64,000 bases of DNA from BP-464 sp963825415 (GTDB lineage: Bacteria; Actinomycetota; Thermoleophilia; Solirubrobacterales; Solirubrobacteraceae): the NCBI GenBank assembly GCA_963825415.1, contig CAWGTD010000003.1, forward strand, positions 186,001 to 250,000, read 5' to 3'. The notes below the pieces were generated by a model that did not search any database, was not told the origin of the DNA, and saw nothing but the letters and a program-made list of their open reading frames with translations. Position 1 is the stretch's first letter, and each line of letters opens with the position of its first letter. Below are positions 19,933-30,873 of this stretch, piece after piece. The position numbers and the translations under genes were made by a program.

Positions 19933-21152
19933 CAGGCGTTCATCTCCTTCTGAAGGTTCTCGTCGATCGACGCCAGGAAGTCCTGGGTCGTCTGGAACGG
20001 CTGCTCCTCGCCGATCAGCAGGGCGAGGTCCTTGGTCATCTTTCCGCTCTCGACCGTCTCGATGCACACGCGCTCGAGCGTCTCGGCGAACTCGGTCACC
20101 TCGGGCGTGTCGTCCATCCGGCCGCGGTGGGCCAGCGCGCGCGTCCAGGCGAAGATCGACGCGATCGGGTTCGTCGACGTCGGCTTGCCCTGCTGGTGCT
20201 GGCGGAAGTGCCGCGTCACGGTGCCGTGCGCGGCCTCGGCCTCGACCGTCTGGCCGTCGGGCGTCATCAGCACGCTGGTCATCAGGCCCAGCGACCCGAA
20301 GCCCTGGGCGACGGTGTCGGACTGCACGTCGCCGTCGTAGTTCTTGCACGCCCACACGTAGCCGCCCTCCCACTTCAGCGCGGCGGCGACCATGTCGTCG
20401 ATCAGCCGGTGCTCGTAGGTGATGCCGGCCTTCTCGAAGTCGTCCTTGAACTCGGCGTCGTAGATCTCCTGGAAGAGGTCCTTGAAGCGCCCGTCGTAGG
20501 CCTTGAGGATCGTGTTCTTCGTCGACATGTAGACGGGGTAGCCGCGGTCGAGCCCGTAGCGCAGCGACGCGCGCGCGAAGTCGCGAATCGAGCCGTCGAG
20601 GTTGTACATCGACATCGCCACGCCGCCGTCGGGGAAGTCGAAGACCTCGTGCTCGATCGGCTCGCCGCCGTCGGACGGCGTGAACGTGAGCATCAGCTTG
20701 CCCGCGCCCGGGACCACGAAGTCCGTGGCGCGGTACTGATCGCCGAATGCGTGGCGGCCGATGATGATCGGCTTGGTCCAGCCCGGCACCAGGCGCGGGA
20801 TGTTCGAGATCACGATCGGCTCGCGGAAGATGACGCCGCCGAGGATGTTTCTGATCGTGCCGTTGGGCGAGCGGTACATCCGCTTGAGGCCGAACTCCTC
20901 GACGCGCGCCTCGTCGGGCGTGATCGTCGCGCACTTCACACCGACGCCGTGCTCCTTGATCGCCTCGGCCGCGTCGACGGTGATCTGGTCGTCGGTGGCG
21001 TCGCGGCTCTCGATCCCGAGGTCGAAGTACTTCAGCTCGACGTCGAGGTAGGGCAGGATCAGCTGGTCCTTGATGAACTGCCAGATGATCCGGGTCATCT
21101 CGTCGCCGTCGAGCTCGACGACGGGGTTCTTCACCTTGATCTTGTCGGCCAT
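19932..21152 (-). CDS. icd: Isocitrate dehydrogenase (NADP+), homodimeric type II
   Basis: A 406-residue isocitrate dehydrogenase of the eukaryote-like IDH subfamily, converting isocitrate to 2-oxoglutarate with NADPH production. Signatures are MADKIKVKNPVVELDGDEMTR, SPNGTIRNILGG with the substrate serine, the metal-binding aspartates in YDGDVQSD, and AHGTVTRHFRQHQQG for NADP. It is translationally coupled to mdh. Together they supply TCA flux alongside the sdh genes at 33.8-37.5 kb. Confidence 0.95.
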
Positions 21153-21165
21153 GCGGCGGGGGAGG

Positions 21166-24100
21166 CTAGCCGCCCGCCGCCGGCGCCCGCCGCGCGGCCA
21201 GCGCGGCGCGCGCCTCCTCCTCGATCCCGTAAAGGTCGCTCTGCAGGAGACGCATGCCGTCGAACGTCGTCACCGTCCAGAACTGGACCTCGAACTCAGC
21301 GTCCTGGATCTCCTCGTTGTGCCCGCGGTACGTGATCCGCCCGGCCCGCCTTGGGCCACCGACGGCGACGACGTCGAACGACACCCTGAGATCGGGAACC
21401 GGGGCGAACGTCTGCTGCAGATGGTCGACGAAGACACGCCCTCCGACGATCGTGGGAGCGCCGAGCTCGCGGTAGTCGGTCTGGCTGAAGTGCGTCGTCG
21501 TAGATCTCGCGCAGCCGGTCCCAGTCCGCGCGTTGATGAGGTCGAGCGAACGTCCGCGCCTGGCGCAGGTGCGCAACCCAGGACTCGTACTGCACCAGGA
21601 TCGCGTCCTCGCCGTCGGCCTCGAAGTATTCGTTATGGAAGACCTCCCCGCCGCGCCGGATCCCGAGGTAGCCCATCCGCAGCTCCGCCGGCCCGCCGTC
21701 AGGTGTGGTTCCTCGGAAGGTGAGGATCGCCGCGATCGCATCGTCGGAGGCGGCGATCGTGCGCGACTCCAGGACGAGGTCGGGGGCCACGTCCACGCTG
21801 CTGTGCAGGGTGGCCATCGCCGCCTCGCGACCGGAGGCCATCTCCGTGCCCATGACCCGGCGGTCCACCTGGACGAGGTCCTCGGCGAGCATCAGCTCGG
21901 TCGCCTTCCAGTCGCGCGCGTTGAAGGCGGCGACGTAGCGCCGCTGGAACTCTTCGGCTGCGGGGACGCGATTCGGGCGGCGCGGGCTCAGTGCCGCCGA
22001 CGAGCGCCGCCACCGCCTCCTCCGCGATCCGTAGATCACGCTGGAAATCATGCGGCCGCCGCGCATGCGCGTGACGGCGTAGAACGAGAGCGCCGCGGGG
22101 CCCCCGCCCTCCGGCGCCTCGCCTGTGAACGTGACCGTCGCCGCGCGGGCGTCGCCCCGGACCTCGAGGATCTCGTAGCCGAAGCGCACGCCCGTCATCA
22201 CGTCCGGAGCCCCGCCGACCATCTCCACGAACCCGTCGCGGTCGACCTGGCCCGCCCCCAGCGGGCGGTTGTCGACCTGACGGAAGTCCTCGTCGATCAA
22301 GTCCCGCAGGCCGTCGATGTCGGGTCGGTTCATCGACTCGGCGAGCGCGCGCAGGTGCTTCACATGCGGCCACCACTCGTCCGCCGCGAGCTCGGCGGCG
22401 GGCATGTCGCTCAGCCTGGGCGTCAGCGCCACGAGCTCGGCGAGGCGCTGGCGCGCCTTGGTCTCCTGCTCGTCGCTGAACAGCTCGACGCGTGTGATGC
22501 GGCCGAGAACGTCAACCTCGAGGATCGTCAGCAGCTCGATCGCCCATTCGCCGCCGTGCTCGTGGGTGCCGACGAAGCGGTTGCGGCCGAGCCCGTGGTG
22601 CTCGCCCGCGGCCTCCATCGGATCGCCCTCGTGGACGGTGTCGGCAGCGAGCTGGACGAGCGTGGCCGCCTGTTGGGTGACTGCCTGTTCGCCGCTGACC
22701 TCCGGGCCCGAGATCGGGCGGTGATCGATGAACACGGCGGCGGGGGCGTAGAGCGCGGCAACGGCCTCGAAGTCGCGCGCCCGGAACGCCTCGACCCAGC
22801 GGTCGCCCACTCTGCGCACGAGCGGCTTCGCCGGCGCAGCCGTGGGCCCGGTCAGCTCGAGGTACTTCTCCCACGCCGCCGATTCGCCGGGCTCGTACAC
22901 CCACGCGGCTCGCAGCCGGCCGCGCTGGTCCCAACGGGCCACGGTGTCGAGCTCGACCGCGAAGGAGCCCAGTGAATCGGACCACCGCTCACTTGCGAGG
23001 CTGACCTCCCCGGAGACGGCCAGCGCCAGCAGGTCGTACTGGAGGTCCGGGTTCTCGCCGTGCGCCATGCGCCAGCTCTCGATGATCGCTGCGCGATCGC
23101 CCGAGTGCGCGATCAGCGGCCGGCGATCCTCGTAGTGATAGTCCTCGGCCAGGATTTCCGCGATCGCTTCGAGGTCGTGCGCGTTGTGCGCCGCCGCCCA
23201 CCGTGCCGCTCCATCCGTCACCCCCCCGGGCTCGGCAAGCGGGCCGAGGGTGAGGGCGTGCGGGCCGGCGAGCTCGTCGAGCCGGGTGCGGGCGGCGGCC
23301 TCGTCCTCGAGATCGAAGATCTCGCTGTGAGCGTTCCGGCCCTGTTCGTCGACCACCATCAACAGCAGTGCTGCGATCTCCCATGCCCCGCCGTGCTGCT
23401 CGTGGCCGGAGACCGTGAAGCGCCCCAGGCGATGCCGGTCGCCGCGCACCGCGAGCGAGTCGTCGCGCCACAGGGCGTCCGGGGCGAGGTCGGCCACGGA
23501 CCTGACGAGCTCGGCAAGGCCGCCTGCCCCCTGCCTGTCGTTCTCCGACATCATCGAGCGGTGATCCACGAGCACGGTGTCGGGCGCGTAAAGCGCGTCG
23601 AGCGCGTCCCAATCGCGCGCGTTGAACGCCTCGGTGAACCGCTGCCGGTGCGGTCGGCCAGCGGAGGCGGCGGACCCTGGCGCTCGAGCTCTTCGAGCCG
23701 TCGAAGCAACTGGTCGCGCTGTTCGGGCTGATAGCGGTCGAGACCACGCGCGCGCGGCGGCGTCGAGCGCCAGCACCTGGTCGAAGACGGAGCTCGAACT
23801 CGACTGTCGTGCTCATACCAGCTCCCGCAACGTCAGCCGGGCGACGATGATCTGTGGCGAGACGATCGCGATCGGCTCCCACTCGAGCGTGACGACGTCG
23901 AACGCGGCCGCGGCGCTCTGGAGCAGGGCGATCACGAGCTTCCCGGCCGTAGTGATCGTCGCGGATGCCCGGCCGGTGATCGCGGTCGATGATGTCGGGG
24001 GCGTAGATCCAAGCCATGCGCTCCCATCCCGAGTCGGTGAACGCCTCGCTCCAGGCGTCGAAGATCGCCCGGTGCAGCGGCGAGAACTCGAGCGTCCCGA

Positions 24101-25133
24101 CACCCAGGGTGAGCCGCTCGAAGCAGTCGCGGATGCCGTCGATGTCCTCGAGCTCGAACAGCTCGCTTGCGCCGAACTTGCCGTCGCGTTCTTGAAGGAC
24201 GATCCCGAAGGCGATCTCCATCTCGCCTCCGTCCACGGTCCCGCGGCCGGTGAGCGCGAGGGCGACGACGTGCTCTGCCACGGAGTCCACCCGGGTCAGC
24301 TGGAGCTCGAGATCCGGAGCGGTGGCGACCCAGGAGCGCCACAGCTCGAAAAGCCCGTCCAGATCCATCGGCACCCAGCCCACGGCGCGGCGATCGACCA
24401 TGACGGCGCCCTTGGTGAGGATGTCGGCCATCGCGTCCCAGTCACGCGAGTTGAACAGCTCGATCCAGCGCAAGTAGAGGCGGCCGGCGACGGTCTCGCG
24501 CAGCTGACCCACCATGGCGAGGTCGTCGAACCGGGCGGCGATCGCCTCCGTCTCGCCCGGGTCGAAGAAGTTGTCGAGCGCGATCGCGCCGTCCTCGAGC
24601 CGTCGCACGGAGACGAACGCGACCTCCCACTCCTTCTCGGGCCCGTGGAAGGAGTAGAGGACGGCCTCAACCCCGGCCGCTTCCCGCAGCCGAGTCGCGT
24701 CGACGGCGTAGTTGGGATCGATCTCGAGCACGGCGCGGTGCTGGGCGAGCACGTCGTCGCGGCTGGTGATGTCCCAGCCGAGGCCGCGGTGGTCGCGGCA
24801 GGTGTAGTCGGCGGTGTAGGCCTCGGGCAGCCGCGACCAGTCGCGCCTGGCGTGGGCGTCGAGGATGATCCGGTCGTGCGGGCCGAGGCCGCCGCCGGTC
24901 AGCTCCTCGACCCGGGCGAGCATCGCGGCCTCGTCGTCGGGCTCGTACATGTCGGAACCGACGATCAGCCCGTCGCGCAACCTCGCGACATGACCGACGA
25001 CGAGCGTCACGCTCCCGCCGTCGGGGCTGGTGGCCAAGCCGTGGGAGATGCCCGCGAAGACGTCGTCGACGGCGGCGATGGTCTCGCGGTAGGCGCACTG
25101 CGCGTCCGGGGAGAGCTGACGCCAGCCCATCAT
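21166..25133 (-). CDS. Array of NTF2/SnoaL-like domains, frameshifted continuation of the cyclase gene
   Basis: This stretch encodes about ten consecutive NTF2-like (SnoaL-type) units of about 130 residues. Each has the opening RW--AFNARDWDA---LYAPD---VDHR--G. Unit boundaries, by approximate plus coordinates running down, are 25280, 24900, 24510, 24090, 23655, 23220, 22810, 22385, 21970 and 21540. The frame changes near 25130, 23940, 23680-23820, 22010 and 21510, each time inside a unit that stays recognisable. It therefore reads as one long C-terminal extension of the cyclase protein at 25130-28921. ATG at 25133 overlaps the upstream TGA as ATGA, but using it would split a domain. Function of the units is unknown; the fold binds small ligands or catalyses isomerisations. 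Confidence 0.7.
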
Positions 25134-28100
25134 GGCTCGGCGAGCTGGGTGCGGTCCTGGGTGCCCCAGCCCACCGCGCGGTGGTCGACCTGTTCGAAGT
25201 CGTCGGCAAAGCTCTCGAGCAGGGCAGCGCCGTCGCCGGCATTGAAGGCAGCGGCCCAGCGGCCGACAGCGCGTGCCACCGGTGCCGCGGCGTGCTCGGC
25301 GCGCAGCGCCTCGAAGCGGCCCAGAAGCCCGAGCTCGTCGTCGCCGTCGAACGTCTCGGCGTGGACGATGCGGCCGTCGTGACAGACGTGGATAACGCCC
25401 TGGAGAAGCTCCGCCGGCGCATCGCCCGCGCCCCACCAGGTGTTCACACCGGCCACGACCTCATCGCTCGCCGCGACGAGCGAGAACCGCAGCGACGCGC
25501 CGAGCGCGGCCCCGCTGCGCAGGATCGCCACGGCCTCCTGCGCGCCTTGCACGCTGTCGTCCGAGAGCGGCCGGTGCGAAACGACCTCGAAGGCAGGCGC
25601 ATGCAGCGCCTCGATCGCCTCCCAATCGCGGCGGTTGAACGCCGCGATCCATTGCGCGTGCACGACCTCCGCCAGAGTGCGCGGTGTCCAGGCAGGATCG
25701 TCGGCGGGCGGCTCCGCCCGCGGCGCGGCCCCGGCCAGCGCCTCCGCGCGCTCGACGCCCACGGCATGGTCCTTGGCCGCGTACAGGTCGCGCGCGCGAC
25801 GGGCCGCGGCGCGCGCCGCCTCCTCGTCCCCCGCCGCCAGCTCCACCGCCGCCAGCGCCATCAGCGCGTCGGCCTTGTCGGGCAGGGCGTCGGTGGGCTC
25901 GGCGAGCTCGGTGCAGCGGCGAGCCAGGATCAGCGCCTCGTGCGCTTCGCCGCGGCGCGCGAGCACCTCGGCCCGCACGCCCAGCCACACGATCGTCGTC
26001 TTGAGGTCCTCACCGCCGTGCTCCTCGGCGAAGCGCGTGGCCTCGAACGCCTCGTCGTCGCGGTTCTGCTCGAGCAGCGCACGGGCGAGCAGCGCCGCCG
26101 CCTGCGCGGCGAAGACGTACGCACCCAACGCCTGGAAGCCCTCCTGTGCCGCCCGTAGCCGCTCCCCGGCCGCCACGGGCTCGCCCGCCAACAGCTCGAC
26201 GATCGCGGCGTGGGCGTCCGTCTCGTGGAGCTCGAAGGTCAGCCCGAGCTCCTCGAACGTCATGCGGCAGGTGTCGAGGATGCCGCGGGCCGCGTCGGGC
26301 CGGCCGCGCATCGCCTCGAGGACGGCCTGGCAGCGCAGCGCCGCGGCTTCGACATGCCGGTTGCCCGGAGTCATGCGCAGGATCCGCACCACGTCCAGGC
26401 AGCGCCCCGACGCGCGGACGATCGGCGCCGGGCCCCACAGGGCGGCGCGCGGAGCGCCCGACAGGACCGTGGTGATGCGGCGCCGGTCGTCGGCGGCGCG
26501 CGCGGCCACGAGCGCCCGGTCGAGCGCCGCCTCGGCTGCCGCGACCTCGCCGAGCACCGCGTGAACCTGGGCGACGACCTGGTGGGCCTTCGCCTCGCCC
26601 GCATGGTCGCCCGCGCCGGCAAGGACCTCGGCGGCGGTGCTCACGGCTTCGAGCCTGTCGCGCACGTCGCCGGCACCGGTCAGGTTGTCGAGCTGGCCGA
26701 CGAAGACGGTGGCCCAGGCGCCCAGGCGCTCGTCGCCGTGTTCGTCGGCGCCGAGACCGATCTGCTCGACCACGGGCTCGGCGGCGGTCGTGTCGCCGGC
26801 GGAGAGCAGTGCCTCGGCAAGATCGACGAGGACCTCCGCACGGCGCGGATCGGCGGCGGGCACCGGCGCGAGCGCGCGCCGCAGGAGGTTGATGGCCGCG
26901 GGCAGGTCCTCGCGCGCGAGCGCGCGCCGCCCGGCGGAGTGCAGCCGCGCCGTTGCGCGCTCGGCGACCGCGCGGCCGTGGTCGTCGATCGAGCCGAGCT
27001 CGAGCAGGTAGGCGTAGGCCTGCTCGAGGTGGAACGCGACGATCTCCTCGTGCTCGCCCGCCACCCCGCCGGACTTGACCTCGAGCCAGTCGGCGAAGCG
27101 CTCGTGCAGATCGGCCCGCGACTCCTTCAGCAGCGAGCGGTACGCCGCGTCGCGGATCAGCACGTGATGGAAGCGAAACACCTGCTCGTCGAGCCAGAGG
27201 AAGTCCTCGGGGCGGACCAGGTCCTTGCGGTTCAGCGTGTCGAGCGCGATGTCGACATTGGGCCGGACCGGTGGCGGCGCGAGCTCGGCCACCGCGCCGC
27301 GGTAGAACTGATGGCCGATCACTGCCGCGCGCTCGACGACGCTGCGCTCGTCATCGGCCAGCCGCTCGATGCGCGCGGACAGCAGCGCCTGGATCGTCGG
27401 CGGGACGGCGATCGCGTCGCCGTCGCGGGCCGCCACCCAGCGGTCGCCCTCCCGGCGCAGCACGCCCTCGTCGGCGAGCATCCGCAGCATCTCGCCGAGG
27501 AAGAGCGGGTTGCCCTCGGTCGTCTCGAGCACGCGCTCGGCCAGCCCGGGCGGCAGCTCCGCGTCGCCCAGCAGGCGGTCGGCAAGTGCGCGGCTCGCGT
27601 CGGGGGCGAGCGGCTCGAGCGCCAGCACGTCGGCGACCCCCGGGCCCGGCTCGGCGAGTGCGGGGCGGACCTCGCGCAGCTCGGGCCGGGCGAGGGCCAC
27701 GATCAGCAGCGGCGCGTCGCGGACCCAGGTGACGAGGTGCTCGAGCAGGTCCAAGAAAGTGGGCTGGCCCCAATGGATGTCGTCGTGGACGAGCACGACC
27801 GGCCGGCGGCGGGCGAGCGACTCGAGCAGGCGGCGAACCGCCCAGAACGTCTCCTCGGGCGAGGCCACCGGGGCGAGGCCGAGCAGCGCGGCCGTGCGGT
27901 CGACGATCCGCTCGCGCTGGGGCTCGTCGGCCAGGAGCACGGTGGCGAGCTTCTCGGCCGCCACATCCGGGGCGTCCTCGTCGCCGATCCCAGCCGCCAT
28001 CCGCAGAACCTCCGCGACGGGCTGGAAGGTGATGCCCTCGCCGGAGGCCTCGCAACGCCCGAGCAGCACCGTGGCCTCGCCCTCCAGCGAGCCGGCGAAC

Positions 28101-28921
28101 TCGCTGACCAGGCGGGTCTTGCCCAGCCCGGGCGAGCCGATGACCGTGACCATCCGCGCCGACCGCTGCTCGACCACGTCGGCGTAGGCCGCACGCAGCC
28201 GCGCCAGCTCGTCGTCGCGGCCGACCAACGGGGCCTGCAGCCGGGGCGCGACGCGACGATCGGCCCCCGAACCGTCGAGTAGCCGCCAGGCCGGCAGCGG
28301 TCGCGCCTTGCCCTTCAGCGCCAGCGGCTCGACCGGCTCGAGGATCGCCTCGTCGCGGACCAGGTGGAAGGTGTCGGCGCCCACCAGCACCTCGCCGTCG
28401 GCCGCGGCCTGCTCGAGCCGTGCGGCGATGTTGACCGTGTCGCCCACGAGCAGGTCCGCGGGCCGCGACGGGTCGACGACCACCTCGCCGGTGTTGACGC
28501 CGGTGCGCATGCCGACGTGAACTCCCCAGCGCACCTCGAGGTCGCCGTTCAGAGCGGCGAGCGAGCGGCGCATCGCCTCCGCGGCGCGCACGGCGCGCAG
28601 CGCGTCGTCCTCGCGGACGTGCGGCGTACCCCACACCGCAAGCACGGCGTCGCCGATGAACTTCGCCAGCGTGCCGCCCTGGCTCTCGATGGCGCTGCGC
28701 ATCTCGCCGTAGAAGCGGTCCATGACGCGGCGCAGCGACTCCTGGTCGAGGCGCTCGCCCAGCGATGTGAAGCCGACCATGTCGGCGAAGACGACCGTGA
28801 CGACGCGGCGCGACTCGCGCGAGCCGCCATCGGGGGCGGCGACCAGGGCGGTCCCGCACTCCAGGCAGAACTTCGCCCGTTCCGGGTTCGCTTCACCGCA
28901 GGAGGGACAGCGCACGTCCAT
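25130..28921 (-). CDS. Adenylate/guanylate cyclase - AAA ATPase - TPR protein entering an NTF2-like array
   Basis: A 1263-residue multidomain signalling protein. An N-terminal zinc ribbon (CPSCGEANPERAKFCLECG, residues 4-22) is followed by a class III nucleotidyl cyclase domain (VVTVVFADMVGFTSL and GDAVLAVWG carry the two metal aspartates). Next comes an AAA/STAND ATPase (Walker A GSPGLGKTR, Walker B-like VVLVHDDIHWGQP) and a TPR-rich helical region (residues about 560-1010). Then come one and a half NTF2-like units (HAQWIAAFNRRDWEAIEAL, VGRWAAAFNAGDGAALLES). It should make cAMP under control of the ATPase/TPR part. The stop at 25130 falls mid-domain and the missing half follows in another frame. 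Whole product about 2580 residues. Confidence 0.85.
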   Translation of the reverse strand: MDVRCPSCGEANPERAKFCLECGTALVAAPDGGSRESRRVVTVVFADMVGFTSLGERLDQESLRRVMDRFYGEMRSAIESQGGTLAKFIGDAVLAVWGTPHVREDDALRAVRAAEAMRRSLAALNGDLEVRWGVHVGMRTGVNTGEVVVDPSRPADLLVGDTVNIAARLEQAAADGEVLVGADTFHLVRDEAILEPVEPLALKGKARPLPAWRLLDGSGADRRVAPRLQAPLVGRDDELARLRAAYADVVEQRSARMVTVIGSPGLGKTRLVSEFAGSLEGEATVLLGRCEASGEGITFQPVAEVLRMAAGIGDEDAPDVAAEKLATVLLADEPQRERIVDRTAALLGLAPVASPEETFWAVRRLLESLARRRPVVLVHDDIHWGQPTFLDLLEHLVTWVRDAPLLIVALARPELREVRPALAEPGPGVADVLALEPLAPDASRALADRLLGDAELPPGLAERVLETTEGNPLFLGEMLRMLADEGVLRREGDRWVAARDGDAIAVPPTIQALLSARIERLADDERSVVERAAVIGHQFYRGAVAELAPPPVRPNVDIALDTLNRKDLVRPEDFLWLDEQVFRFHHVLIRDAAYRSLLKESRADLHERFADWLEVKSGGVAGEHEEIVAFHLEQAYAYLLELGSIDDHGRAVAERATARLHSAGRRALAREDLPAAINLLRRALAPVPAADPRRAEVLVDLAEALLSAGDTTAAEPVVEQIGLGADEHGDERLGAWATVFVGQLDNLTGAGDVRDRLEAVSTAAEVLAGAGDHAGEAKAHQVVAQVHAVLGEVAAAEAALDRALVAARAADDRRRITTVLSGAPRAALWGPAPIVRASGRCLDVVRILRMTPGNRHVEAAALRCQAVLEAMRGRPDAARGILDTCRMTFEELGLTFELHETDAHAAIVELLAGEPVAAGERLRAAQEGFQALGAYVFAAQAAALLARALLEQNRDDEAFEATRFAEEHGGEDLKTTIVWLGVRAEVLARRGEAHEALILARRCTELAEPTDALPDKADALMALAAVELAAGDEEAARAAARRARDLYAAKDHAVGVERAEALAGAAPRAEPPADDPAWTPRTLAEVVHAQWIAAFNRRDWEAIEALHAPAFEVVSHRPLSDDSVQGAQEAVAILRSGAALGASLRFSLVAASDEVVAGVNTWWGAGDAPAELLQGVIHVCHDGRIVHAETFDGDDELGLLGRFEALRAEHAAAPVARAVGRWAAAFNAGDGAALLESFADDFEQVDHRAVGWGTQDRTQLAEP

Positions 28922-28986
28922 GCGCGCCGATCATCCCATCGCCGGACTGCGCCGCGAAAGGGCGGCTCAGCGCCAGGATCGACCGC

Positions 28987-29160
28987 TCAGCGGTTGCGGC
29001 GGGGCGGGCGTTCCTTCTTCGGCCGCGCTTCGCTGGCCTTCTTCTCGGCCGCCGTCATCTTGCGGACCGTGAGGCTGCCCTCTTCGATCTGCTTCTGCAT
29101 CGCCTCGAGCTTCTCCTTCTTCTTGATCTCTTCGCGCTCGCGAGCGGTCTTGGGCGGCAT
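28987..29160 (-). CDS. Small highly charged helical protein
   Basis: 57 residues, MPPKTAREREEIKKKEKLEA..., almost entirely Lys/Glu/Arg with an Arg/Pro-rich end (KKERPPRRNR). Predicted as one long helix plus a basic tail; nucleic-acid binding is plausible. An AGAGG lies 13-15 nt upstream of the ATG. Not a recognised family, but the charge pattern and codon use look like a real gene rather than a chance frame. Confidence 0.6.
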   Translation of the reverse strand: MPPKTAREREEIKKKEKLEAMQKQIEEGSLTVRKMTAAEKKASEARPKKERPPRRNR

Positions 29161-29199
29161 GGCTCGTAGTTCTACCTCTTGTGCGCGAGACTTGTTGAC

Positions 29200-30873
29200 A
29201 TGGCCGCAACTCCGACCCACCCTCGGCAGGGCCTCGGGCGTGTGCCCGGCCCGTCGTCCGCGACGCACGAGGTGGCAAACCAGCCTCCTCCCTACGTCGG
29301 ACGCAACCTCTTCACCGACCATCCGGCGCTGGTCGAGGCGCTCGAACGCGAAGGCGCGGGCTGGGCACAGGAGCGCCTGGTGCGGACCGGCGAGGTGTGG
29401 GGCGGCGAGCCGCTCGAGTGGGCCCGCCAGGCCAACGAGAACCCGCCGAAGCTGCGCACGCACGACCGCTTCGGCAACCGCATCGACGAGGTCGAGTTCC
29501 ACCCGGCGTGGCATTCGTTGATGACGCTGTCCTCCGAGAGCGGCGGGCACTCGTCGCCGTGGACCGAGCCGCGCGACGGCGCGCACGTGGCGCGAACCGC
29601 GGGCGCCATCTGCGCCGGGCAGGTGGAGGCCGGGCACGGCTGCCCGATCACGATGACCTTCGCGGCGATCCCCGCACTGCGCGCCGCGCCCGACCTGCTG
29701 GCCGAGTGGGAGCCGCTGCTGATGGCCAACGCCTACGACGGCGAGCTGCGGCCCGCCGCCGAGAAGGGCAACGCCAAGTGCGGCATGGCGATGACCGAGA
29801 AGCAGGGCGGCTCCGACGTGCGTTCGAACACCACGCGCGCCGAGCCGATCGGCGGCGACGAGTACCTGATCACCGGCCACAAGTGGTTCTGCAGCGCGCC
29901 GATGTGCGACCTGTTCCTCGTGCTGGCCCAGACCGACGAGGGCGTCACGTGCTTCGCCGTCCCGCGGATCCTGCCCGACGGCGAGCGCAACGTCTTTCGC
30001 CTGCAGCGCCTGAAGGACAAGCTCGGCAACCGCTCCAACGCCAGCTCCGAGGTCGAGTTCGACGGCACCTGGGCGCGGCTCGTGGGCGAGCCGGGCCGCG
30101 GCGTGCCGACGATCATCGAGATGGTCGCCCACACGCGGTTGGACTGCGTGACCGGCAGCACGGCGGGGATGCGGGCGGGCGTCACCGCCGCGACGTGGCA
30201 CGCGACGCACCGCAGCGCGTTCGGCAAGCTGCTCGCCGACCAGCCGCTGATGCGCAACGTGTTGGCGGACCTCGCGATCGAGTCCGAGGCGGCCACGGTG
30301 CTGGCCATGCGGTTGGCGCGCGCGTACGACGAGGGCGACACGGCGTTCAAGCGGCTGGCCACCGCGGTCGGCAAGTACTGGGTGTGCAAGCGGCTGCCGT
30401 CACACGCCTTCGAGGCGATGGAGGTGCTCGGCGGCAACGGCTATGTCGAGGAGTCCGGGATGCCGCGGCTGTTCCGCGAGTCGCCGCTGAACTCGATCTG
30501 GGAGGGCTCGGGGAACGTCAACGCGCTCGACGTGCTGCGCGCTCTGGCCAAGCAGCCCGAGGTGCTCCAGACCTTCTTCGACGAGGTCTCGCTCGCGGCG
30601 GGCGCGGATGCGCGCCTCGATGCGTTCGTGGCTTCGGTGCGCGCCGAGTTCGACGACCTCGACGCGATCGAGACCCGTGCGCGGCGGATCGTCGAGCGCC
30701 TCGCGCTCGCGCTGCAGGGCTCGCTGCTGGTTCGCAACGCACCGCCGGCGGTCGCCGACGCGTTCTGCGCCTCGCGGCTGGCGGGCGACTGGGGCAACGC
30801 GTTCGGGACGCTGCCGGCCGGAACGGACTTCGAGACGATCATCGCGCGGCACGCGCCGCCGCTCGCAGCCTGA
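29200..30873 (+). CDS. aidB: AidB-like acyl-CoA dehydrogenase
   Basis: A 557-residue flavoprotein of the acyl-CoA dehydrogenase superfamily, AidB branch. E. coli AidB, induced by alkylating agents, binds FAD and DNA and has weak isovaleryl-CoA dehydrogenase activity. Signatures are GMAMTEKQGGSDVRSNTT, ITGHKWFCSAPMCDLFLVLA, and the C-terminal EVLGGNGYVEESGMPRLFRE and NSIWEGSGNVNALDVLRAL. The start is ATG 29200 (MAATPTHPRQG); a GTG at 29179 is possible. The 3' end overlaps the converging AbiEi/DUF559 gene by 35 bp. Confidence 0.93.
   Translation: MAATPTHPRQGLGRVPGPSSATHEVANQPPPYVGRNLFTDHPALVEALEREGAGWAQERLVRTGEVWGGEPLEWARQANENPPKLRTHDRFGNRIDEVEFHPAWHSLMTLSSESGGHSSPWTEPRDGAHVARTAGAICAGQVEAGHGCPITMTFAAIPALRAAPDLLAEWEPLLMANAYDGELRPAAEKGNAKCGMAMTEKQGGSDVRSNTTRAEPIGGDEYLITGHKWFCSAPMCDLFLVLAQTDEGVTCFAVPRILPDGERNVFRLQRLKDKLGNRSNASSEVEFDGTWARLVGEPGRGVPTIIEMVAHTRLDCVTGSTAGMRAGVTAATWHATHRSAFGKLLADQPLMRNVLADLAIESEAATVLAMRLARAYDEGDTAFKRLATAVGKYWVCKRLPSHAFEAMEVLGGNGYVEESGMPRLFRESPLNSIWEGSGNVNALDVLRALAKQPEVLQTFFDEVSLAAGADARLDAFVASVRAEFDDLDAIETRARRIVERLALALQGSLLVRNAPPAVADAFCASRLAGDWGNAFGTLPAGTDFETIIARHAPPLAA

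Noticed and set aside
25131..25133. ATG at 25133 as the start of an independent gene
   Set aside because: It would begin in the middle of an NTF2-like unit whose first half ends the upstream frame; a one-base indel explains both better.
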